Positions 1 to 4,829 of a stretch of DNA of 11,498 nt are shown here, piece after piece. Numbering within the stretch: the stretch's first letter is position 1; each line of letters opens with the position of its first letter. The notes under the pieces are model-generated. The model ran no database searches. It saw nothing but the letters and a program-made list of their open reading frames with translations, and was not told the origin of the DNA. Source of the DNA: RGIG3701 sp964438515 (GTDB lineage Bacteria; Planctomycetota; Planctomycetia; Pirellulales; Thermoguttaceae); the NCBI GenBank assembly GCA_964438515.1, contig CAYTLK010000117.1, positions 1-11,498 of the forward strand. Reading direction: 5' to 3'. Made by a program: the position numbers and the translations under genes.

Positions 1-14
1 ATAAAGGAGTCAAA

Positions 15-740
15 ATGCGTCCCGAAGAACGAGCGGCAGACGAACTGCGTCCCATTACAATTCACCGAAATTTCACGAACAAAACCCCAGGAAGCGTCCT
101 GATTCAGGCAGGCGAAACGATGGTACTTTGTACCGCCTCAATCTCCGATAGCCTCCCCGCCTGGATGAATTCCGAAGAACAGCACGGCTGGGTCACCGCC
201 GAATACAACATGCTTCCCGGAAGTACAACCCCGCGAAAAGCTCGTGAAAGAGGCGGGAAAATCGACGGACGCTCCTCCGAAATCCAACGTCTCATCGGCC
301 GCAGCCTCCGAGCCGTCGTCGATTTGGACGCACTGGGACCGCGCGCCGTAACGCTCGACTGCGACGTCCTTCAGGCGGACGGCGGCACACGAACACTCTC
401 GATTACGGGAGCGATAATCGCGCTGACGGACGCTCTGCATTCCATCGAAGAATTTCGTGACAAAAATCCGGGAGACGCTGGTTTTCCGATTCGCGACCTG
501 GCGGCGGCCGTAAGCGTGGGACTCGTCGAAGGGGAGCCGCGCCTCGATCTGTGCTACGTCGAGGACTCCGCCGCCGAAGTCGATATGAATGTTGTAATGA
601 CCGCAGGAGGACGTTTCATCGAAATTCAAGGAACCGGCGAAGAAGCAACTTTCGACGACGCACAACTCGCCGCCCTGCTTGAACTCGCGCGGAAAGGAAT
701 TCGGGAATTGTGCGAGCTTCAGGAAAACGCCGTCCGATAA
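15..740 (+). CDS. rph: Ribonuclease PH (tRNA 3'-end phosphorolytic exoribonuclease)
   Basis: RNase PH trims the 3' ends of tRNA precursors by phosphorolysis in the cytoplasm, releasing nucleoside diphosphates. The 241-residue product matches the usual family length (about 240) and is complete. Visible signatures are the N-terminal R-P-E-E-R-x5-LRP block (residues 2-13), TAEYNMLPGST (61-71), GRSSEIQRLIGRSLRA (85-100) with the phosphate-binding Arg86, DCDVLQADGGTRT (115-127), and LDLCYVED (177-184), whose Asp178 and Asp184 fall where the family's catalytic aspartates lie. The GTGEEATF block near residue 206 is also typical. An AAGGAG-type ribosome site at positions 4-9 sits six bases from the ATG, which settles the start. 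No rdgB-like gene follows, although rph and rdgB are neighbours in many bacteria. The window starts just upstream, so any promoter is outside it. Confidence 0.97.
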   Translation: MRPEERAADELRPITIHRNFTNKTPGSVLIQAGETMVLCTASISDSLPAWMNSEEQHGWVTAEYNMLPGSTTPRKARERGGKIDGRSSEIQRLIGRSLRAVVDLDALGPRAVTLDCDVLQADGGTRTLSITGAIIALTDALHSIEEFRDKNPGDAGFPIRDLAAAVSVGLVEGEPRLDLCYVEDSAAEVDMNVVMTAGGRFIEIQGTGEEATFDDAQLAALLELARKGIRELCELQENAVR

Positions 741-741
741 T

Positions 742-769
742 GAAAAAGAATGACAGAGAAAAAGAATGA
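742..769. repeat. 12-bp direct repeat, 16-bp period, after rph
   Basis: The 12-mer GAAAAAGAATGA occurs at 742-753 and exactly again at 758-769, with a 4-base spacer. It lies directly after the rph stop in the 142-base gap before the prepilin operon. It could be replication slippage or a paired binding site; no function can be assigned. Confidence 0.6.
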
Positions 770-798
770 GGATGATAAGATAGTGAGTTTAGGCAAAA

Positions 799-831
799 TA
801 TAAGTGTTCCGATTTTTATACTTATACGGAA
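799..831 (+). promoter_or_regulatory. Overlapping inverted repeats in the prepilin operon leader
   Basis: TATAAGT (799-805) is complementary to ACTTATA (820-826). TTCCG (807-811), inside that loop, is complementary to CGGAA (827-831), immediately after the first stem. The two helices interlock, so they are either alternative folds or a strained pseudoknot. The element sits 50 to 85 bases before the first prepilin start. I see no convincing -35/-10 pair in this gap, though the TATAAG and TATACT words inside the repeat could serve as -10 elements. A role in expression of the prepilins is inference only. Confidence 0.35.
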
Positions 832-882
832 TACCCCGTCGAGACGATATCGAAAGTGTATTTCTGTAAATCGGAGGATATT

Positions 883-1077
883 ATGAAGACACGAACACCG
901 AAACGTAAAGGCTCGCTTTCCTTTGAATGGATCGTCATTACAACCCTGCTTGTTATTGGTTTAATCAGCGGCTTGGGCGCTCTGCGAAACGCGGTTGTGG
1001 AAAAACTCGACGATCTGACGACGAGCGTCGAAATTCTCAACACCGCAGCAACCACGACGACCAATCCTGGAACGTGA
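883..1077 (+). CDS. Mini type-IV-prepilin-like protein 1 of 3
   Basis: A 64-residue protein built like a very small type IV (Flp/class III type) prepilin. A short basic leader (KTRTPKRKG) ends in Gly10, followed by SLSFE, giving the prepilin peptidase pattern G|xxxxE with Glu at +5. A hydrophobic helix of about 20 residues follows (WIVITTLLVIGLISGLGALR), then a short polar tail ending in a Thr-rich stretch. An upstream in-frame GTG at 856 is possible, but GGAGG at 873-877 lies five bases before the ATG at 883 and puts the leader directly before the cleavage site, so 883 is chosen. It is first in an operon with two paralogues (31- and 28-base gaps) and most resembles the third. No secretion ATPase, peptidase or platform protein is nearby. 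It could also be a small membrane protein with a chance G-x4-E, but three conserved copies make a prepilin-type substrate more likely. Confidence 0.8.
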   Translation: MKTRTPKRKGSLSFEWIVITTLLVIGLISGLGALRNAVVEKLDDLTTSVEILNTAATTTTNPGT

Positions 1078-1108
1078 TTTTGTGCGCAAATCGTAGAAAG
1101 GTTTTCCC

Positions 1109-1294
1109 ATGAAAAATTCCCCAAAGCGCAACGGAGTCCTTGCGTTCGAATGGATTCTCATCTGTGTAATCCTCATCATCGGCATTCTTGGAGGTCTCGC
1201 AGCCGCCAGAAACGCATTTTTGTACGAAATTGACGATACCATCTCCGTGGTAAACGCCATCGACGCCGCCTTCGTAACCACAAGTAACCAGTAA
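1109..1294 (+). CDS. Mini type-IV-prepilin-like protein 2 of 3
   Basis: A 61-residue paralogue of its neighbours. The leader MKNSPKRNG precedes VLAFEW, again G|xxxxE, followed by a hydrophobic helix (ILICVILIIGILGGLAAAR) and the shared R-N-A-x4-E-x-D-D element (residues 34-43), which the first copy also has in near-identical form (RNAVVEKLDD). The tail is about 20 residues and ends VTTSNQ. Of the three it is the most diverged in the helix and is the only one with Cys in the membrane segment. AAAGG at 1097-1101 is the ribosome site, seven bases before the ATG. The 31-base gap from copy 1 contains a near-palindrome around TGCGCA (1079-1090) that could form a small intercistronic hairpin and tune the ratio of subunits; that is inference. 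Confidence 0.8.
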   Translation: MKNSPKRNGVLAFEWILICVILIIGILGGLAAARNAFLYEIDDTISVVNAIDAAFVTTSNQ

Positions 1295-1322
1295 AGATTG
1301 AAGATTGAAGAAGGAAACGTCC

Positions 1323-1505
1323 ATGAAAAAGTTCAAAAATCGCCGCGGGTCGCTGACGTTTGAATGGATCGTCATTACGACGCTCCTCGTAATCGGCGTC
1401 ATTAGTGCGCTGGGCGTTCTGCGTCAGGCGCTGAACGAGACGGCAGAAATCATCCCGGCAAACATTTGCAATATAAGTACAGAAATCACAACTGTTGCAA
1501 ATTAA
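1323..1505 (+). CDS. Mini type-IV-prepilin-like protein 3 of 3
   Basis: A 60-residue third copy. The leader MKKFKNRRG precedes SLTFEW, again G|xxxxE, then a helix (IVITTLLVIGVISALGVLR) nearly identical to copy 1, also at DNA level, so copies 1 and 3 look like the most recent duplicates. The tail differs: instead of RNA-x4-E-x-DD it has RQALNETAEI and a Cys-containing end (NICNIS), so the conserved Asp pair is lost. An in-frame TTG at 1305 exists, but AAGGA at 1311-1315, seven bases before ATG 1323, fixes the start. The spacer from copy 2 contains two tandem AAGATTG units (1294-1307). It is the last gene of the operon and is followed by a probable terminator. Confidence 0.8.
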   Translation: MKKFKNRRGSLTFEWIVITTLLVIGVISALGVLRQALNETAEIIPANICNISTEITTVAN

Positions 1506-1545
1506 CCGAGAAGGTGATTCTTCCCGGCTGAAAACACGTTTTTTC
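1506..1545. terminator. Probable bidirectional terminator between convergent genes
   Basis: CCGAGAAG (1506-1513) pairs with CTTCCCGG (1520-1527) with one mismatch and a 6-base loop. On the plus strand a run of six T (1539-1544) follows about a dozen bases on; on the minus strand the stem is followed directly by TTAATTT. The site lies between the prepilin operon and the convergent 1569-3410 gene, where a shared terminator is expected. The distance from stem to T-run on the plus strand is longer than ideal. Confidence 0.5.
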
Positions 1546-1568
1546 TCGACGGAGAACGCGCCTTTCGC

Positions 1569-3410
1569 CTAACGTTCCTCTGCCGAGGCGGGTGCGTCGG
1601 CGCCGAGGAAAATAATGTAACGAATATTCGTCTTGTGCGCGTCCACATCCGACTGATTCGAAATCACGTAAGCCGCTCCGAGTGCAGAAATAACCACTAC
1701 AAACGTCAAAATCCACACGCGCCAGTCGCTCGGAAGCCCTAAAATACTCATCATCAGCATCATTAAAACCAGACACGAAGCCGAGCATAGAATAATGCAC
1801 GAAAAACTACCAAGCCGCAGGCGTGTATTGAATCGGAAATCTCGCAGCTGAGAATTGAAATTCTTTTCCAATTTTACCTGACCGTCATAAATGATCGGCA
1901 TCTCGCTGTAATACGCCTGAAACGCGGCGTTCGAACTGCATTTTTCGTTCAAATACAGCGACTGAATCCGAAGAGCCGCCGACATAAACATACGAATATC
2001 TTCTTCAGAGGACTTCAAAATCTCTTCTTTGGAAGCGTCGTTTTCGTCCGCAGCAAGCGCAAGCGTCAGCTGGTCGAGACGCCCGCAAAGTCGGCGCAAT
2101 GGGAAAAGTTCAGGAATCACAAAACGATGGGACGTCGGAATCTCGCCGGAAATCGCACTTCCCAGCAGATTCTGAGCCGTCTGCAAAAGCCTCGCCGATT
2201 CCTGACGCGCCTCGGCCGGCGATCCGACTTCTTCCGGATTTTCCAATTCGAGCGGCAAAAACTCCATCTGCTGTTCCGATGCACGAAACAGCGGCGTCCC
2301 GGATTTTTCCGCATACGATTTCAAAAATGCGAGCTGCGCCGCCGCTTTTTCTTCGTTGGGTTCCGGAAGTCGATACGCGAGTTCGTGCTGCAAAACACGA
2401 GGCGGCGTCGTGCTGCAATCCATCAGAAGAACCGAAACCGGACCAAAAACCGTCTCCGGAATCGCGAGCCGAATGGTTCTTGCATGCTTTCCCGCTGCAA
2501 ACGGACGACACGATAAAAGTACACTATTCTTCCAAACGCCGACGAACAGGGGTTGCGGGCGTTTCAAATTCTTACGAACCACGAGCAGAATCGGAAGCTG
2601 CGTCCCGGAAATCAAACGTTCCGGGAGCGTCATTTCCGCATTGGGAACGATCGGATGTTCCGAATTCGAAGAAAACGAGTTCAAAATCGGAAACGAACCG
2701 TTCGTAAGGGGTCTGTCGTGAAATTCGAACGACGAATCCGCATCCGACGCATTTTCTGTATCAGAATTCGTTTCAGGCGGTGCGTCCAAATCTGAATTTT
2801 GAACTATTTTCGAGTCTTCAATCTCCGCCGGAACAGTAAAAGCAGAAGGAGAGGCGGTCAAAAACGCGGTGAGATCGTCGGTTTTGTGCCCTTTTTCCGC
2901 ATGAATTTGCAGCAAAACGCGATTCGGCATCGGAATATTCGGGATTCTCAAATCCAAACAGCCGTCCGGCCCCGTTTCGTCCACATGGTGCCAGAAAGGC
3001 TCGCCCCCCTCGTTTGAAAGCGTTGCTTCCACCCTCGCCCCTGGAATTGAATTTCCGAACGGCTTCCGAGTTTCGATGTGGTACACGCAGGGATTTGAAA
3101 TCGTCTCCGACTCCGATTTCCCCGAATAAAACACATGTTGGGGGCCGAAGAGCTGCAAACGCATAAAATTGTCGGAAATTTTCGCGAATTCATGCTGATA
3201 CACCCCCCACGCTCCGAGCGAAAAAACGAGGAGCCAAAACGCCGTCACACCGATGAGGAACTGGACCTTGAATTTCCACGAACGATTAATCCACCAGCGC
3301 AGCGAGCCGAGACGTTTAAAAAAGGTCATTACGCGTCTGTAGGCGGGATGCTGACGCAGGGTTTTTCGTTCGAAATTCTGAATAAATCGTAATATTTTAC
3401 GCACAATCAA
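1569..3410 (-). CDS. Membrane-anchored protein with macroglobulin (MG2)-like extracytoplasmic domain
   Basis: I do not recognise a named gene. The product (up to 613 residues) has a basic cytoplasmic N-terminus of about 48 residues, one membrane helix (about 50-71), a large extracytoplasmic part, and two more helices near the C-terminus (about 535-557 and 565-584) before a short tail. Residues about 105-170 (VYHIETRKPFGNSIPGARVEATL, then a T-x-P-D-G-CLDL turn) have the look of an MG2 domain of bacterial alpha-2-macroglobulins: a VYHIETR strand, P-G-x-x-V, then DG-x-x-L. A Ser/Asp-rich linker (195-255), a second beta-rich stretch (265-348) and a mainly helical part (350-530) follow. No CxEQ thioester and no C-terminal macroglobulin domains are present, so it is not a full protease trap. 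The start is TTG 3410 or GTG 3404 (GGGA at 3416-3419 upstream); ATG at residue 28 lacks a ribosome site. It stands alone with its own promoter and may be an envelope sensor or scaffold; function unknown. Confidence 0.85.
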   Translation of the reverse strand: MIVRKILRFIQNFERKTLRQHPAYRRVMTFFKRLGSLRWWINRSWKFKVQFLIGVTAFWLLVFSLGAWGVYQHEFAKISDNFMRLQLFGPQHVFYSGKSESETISNPCVYHIETRKPFGNSIPGARVEATLSNEGGEPFWHHVDETGPDGCLDLRIPNIPMPNRVLLQIHAEKGHKTDDLTAFLTASPSAFTVPAEIEDSKIVQNSDLDAPPETNSDTENASDADSSFEFHDRPLTNGSFPILNSFSSNSEHPIVPNAEMTLPERLISGTQLPILLVVRKNLKRPQPLFVGVWKNSVLLSCRPFAAGKHARTIRLAIPETVFGPVSVLLMDCSTTPPRVLQHELAYRLPEPNEEKAAAQLAFLKSYAEKSGTPLFRASEQQMEFLPLELENPEEVGSPAEARQESARLLQTAQNLLGSAISGEIPTSHRFVIPELFPLRRLCGRLDQLTLALAADENDASKEEILKSSEEDIRMFMSAALRIQSLYLNEKCSSNAAFQAYYSEMPIIYDGQVKLEKNFNSQLRDFRFNTRLRLGSFSCIILCSASCLVLMMLMMSILGLPSDWRVWILTFVVVISALGAAYVISNQSDVDAHKTNIRYIIFLGADAPASAEER

Positions 3411-3463
3411 AAGGTTCCCGGAACATCAAGGCGGAATAGGGAAAAATGAAAAATAACATTCTT

Positions 3464-3491
3464 ATTATACCGCACATGCGATTTCTTTCAA
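3464..3491 (-). promoter_or_regulatory. Sigma-70-type promoter for the MG2-like membrane protein gene
   Basis: Read on the minus strand: TTGAAA (3491-3486), 16 bases, TATAAT (3469-3464). The -10 is a perfect consensus and the -35 is a 5/6 match. Transcription would begin near 3457, giving a leader of about 47 bases. Within that leader an inverted repeat GTTCC-C-GGAAC (3414-3424) overlaps the likely ribosome-binding region, where it could hide the site or bind a regulator. Confidence 0.7.
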
Positions 3492-3583
3492 GAGGAATCC
3501 CCGAAAAAGTTTCGGAAAGTCGCTATTTAGGAACAAATTTATAAAAATTTCTCTCAAAAACGATAAAAATTTTTCCTGAATGG

Positions 3584-3611
3584 TTGCAATTTTGAAAGTT
3601 CCTGATAAAAT
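3584..3611 (+). promoter_or_regulatory. Rightward sigma-70-type promoter ahead of the structured element and ubiE
   Basis: TTGCAA (3584-3589), 16 bases, TAAAAT (3606-3611). Transcription would start near 3618, giving about a 325-base leader before ubiE, or a separate small RNA. The same two hexamers with 17-base spacing precede the epimerase gene at 10041-10069, which supports both calls. Confidence 0.55.
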
Positions 3612-3654
3612 AAAGGAATACTTCTAAAAACTCAATATTAAAAAGTTTTTGAAA

Positions 3655-3775
3655 AAGGGGTCTGGGGGAAAAACAACATTCAAAATGTTGTTCCCCCACG
3701 GTCGTGACGACATTACGGGAGCGTTTTGTTTCCTCCCGCTAGGGTGGAAACACCGCTGCGGTACAAAAGCCCCTT
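3655..3775 (+). ncRNA. Compact multi-helix structured RNA element upstream of ubiE
   Basis: Several helices fit within about 120 bases. AAGGGG (3655-3660) and CCCCTT (3770-3775) can close the whole element. Inside are: GGGGG (3664-3668) with CCCCC (3693-3697) continued, after an AAA bulge, by AACAACATT (3672-3680) with AATGTTGTT (3684-3692) and a CAA loop; GTCG-TGA-CGAC (3701-3711); CGGGAG (3716-3721) with CTCCCG (3733-3738); and GGTG-GAAA-CACC (3743-3754), a GNRA tetraloop hairpin. A competing stem TACAAAA (3762-3768) with TTTTGTA (3784-3790) would trap the CCCCTT strand in its loop. The element is GC-rich within AT-rich DNA, has no credible ORF, and sits just after a promoter. It could be a cis-acting leader of ubiE, a free small RNA, or a dispersed repeat. 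I do not match it to SRP RNA, 6S RNA, RNase P RNA or tmRNA. The strand is assumed from the promoter. Confidence 0.45.
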
Positions 3776-3942
3776 GAAACACGTTTTGTATCGTACAGTT
3801 TCGCACAATATTATTTTTGTACAGAAATTTTAAATCTGAGGTTTTTAGAACGTCCTTAAAGCAATACTGCACCTGCAATTCGTGCCTCATTCAAACTGGA
3901 GGCGCTTCAAACAAGAATCAAATTCGCGGCGGATCGTTATTT

Positions 3943-4656
3943 ATGGTGGATCGTTCAGAAACTCGTGTGCGTCAAATGTTCGGTCAAATTGCGCACCGTT
4001 ACGACTTTTTAAATCATTTTTTATCCTGCGGCATCGATTTTCTCTGGCGGCGAGCCGTCGTTCGAAAAGTAAAACCGATTTCCAGTTCCAAGGCTCCCAT
4101 TCTTGATATTTGTACAGGAACCGGAGATTTAGCGTTTGCGTTCTGGAGGCGGTATCGGATTCCGGTCGTCGCGGCAGATTTCACCCCCGAAATGCTTGAG
4201 ATTGGACGAAAGAAAGCCGAAAAAGCGGGTATTTCCGAAGAAAACGTTACGTTTTTGGAGGCCGACGCGTCCCGGATGCCGTTTGATGACGGAAAATTCC
4301 AAATCGTTTCGGTCGCTTTCGGATTACGGAACATTGAAAATACGCGGCTCGGACTCTCCGAAATGGTTCGCGTCTGCGTTTCGGGCGGAACCGTTGCAAT
4401 TTTAGAGTTTTCGCTCCCCACATTTGCGCCGTTTCGCTGGATTTACCTGTTTTACTTCCGCCGTGTTCTGCCGTATATCGGTCAAATCACCGCCAAAAAT
4501 CAATATGAAGCGTACAAATATCTTCCTGAAAGTGTCGGCGAGTTTCCGTACGGAAAGGTTTTAGCCGGAATGATGGAGGAGTCGGGGCTTTCAGACGTCC
4601 ATTTTTACCCAATGACGTTTGGAATCGTGACACTTTATACGGGGAAAAAACCATAA
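3943..4656 (+). CDS. ubiE: Demethylmenaquinone methyltransferase (UbiE/MenG family)
   Basis: A SAM-dependent C-methyltransferase for the last step of menaquinone synthesis (also acting in ubiquinone synthesis in organisms that make it). The 237-residue product is of normal family length. Visible are the N-terminal V-x-x-MF-x-x-I-A-x-RYDFLNH block (9-25), SAM motif I LDICTGTGDLA (54-64), an acidic residue at the end of the second strand (Asp79), EADASRMPF (106-114), GLRNIENTRLGLSEMVRV (127-144), and the UbiE signature YKYLPESVGEFP (191-202). The open frame reaches back to 3817, but homology begins at Val2/Asp3 after the ATG at 3943; a weak GGCGGA lies nine bases before it. A better GGAGG at 3898-3902 has no in-frame start codon after it. 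The gene has a long upstream region with a structured element. No other quinone gene is adjacent. Confidence 0.93.
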   Translation: MVDRSETRVRQMFGQIAHRYDFLNHFLSCGIDFLWRRAVVRKVKPISSSKAPILDICTGTGDLAFAFWRRYRIPVVAADFTPEMLEIGRKKAEKAGISEENVTFLEADASRMPFDDGKFQIVSVAFGLRNIENTRLGLSEMVRVCVSGGTVAILEFSLPTFAPFRWIYLFYFRRVLPYIGQITAKNQYEAYKYLPESVGEFPYGKVLAGMMEESGLSDVHFYPMTFGIVTLYTGKKP

Positions 4657-4743
4657 CCGAGCTTCATATTTCAAAAACAAATCAAATAAATCAGAACAAA
4701 TTAAAGAAAATTCAAAAGTTCCTGGCTTCATTCATTACGAACC

Positions 4744-4771
4744 AACAAAGGAACCAACGAACAAAGGAACC
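4744..4771. repeat. 12-bp direct repeat, 16-bp period, upstream of the sialidase-like gene
   Basis: AACAAAGGAACC occurs at 4744-4755 and exactly again at 4760-4771, with a 4-base spacer. GTTCC words of the opposite sense flank it at 4718-4722 and 4780-4784, so several alternative GGAAC/GTTCC hairpins or operator pairs are possible. The rest of this 173-base gap is AT-rich and shows no strong promoter or terminator. Confidence 0.55.
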
Positions 4772-4829
4772 GATTGAAAGTTCCGCATTTTACCAATCCC
4801 GCCCATTTCACTCTCGCAAGGAGACGCAC

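Noticed and set aside
2099..2721. Plus-strand open frames up to 202 codons opposite the MG2-like gene
   Set aside because: No ribosome site, Arg/Ser-rich shadow composition, and the minus-strand frame spans the whole region with membrane helices and an MG2-like domain.
3655..3775. Structured element as SRP (4.5S) RNA, 6S RNA or RNase P RNA
   Set aside because: It lacks the SRP GGAAG/AGCAG internal loops, the single long bubbled hairpin of 6S RNA, and the conserved RNase P cores; only the GAAA tetraloop is suggestive.
3624..3890. Minus-strand ORF over the structured element
   Set aside because: It translates hairpin arms, with no ribosome site or recognisable motif; secondary structure explains the region better.
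4657..4829. Possible sigma-54 (-24/-12) promoter before the sialidase-like gene
   Set aside because: TGGC at 4723-4726 lacks a GC-containing -12 partner at the right spacing. I found no convincing -24/-12 promoter in any gap of the window, though I could not score every position.
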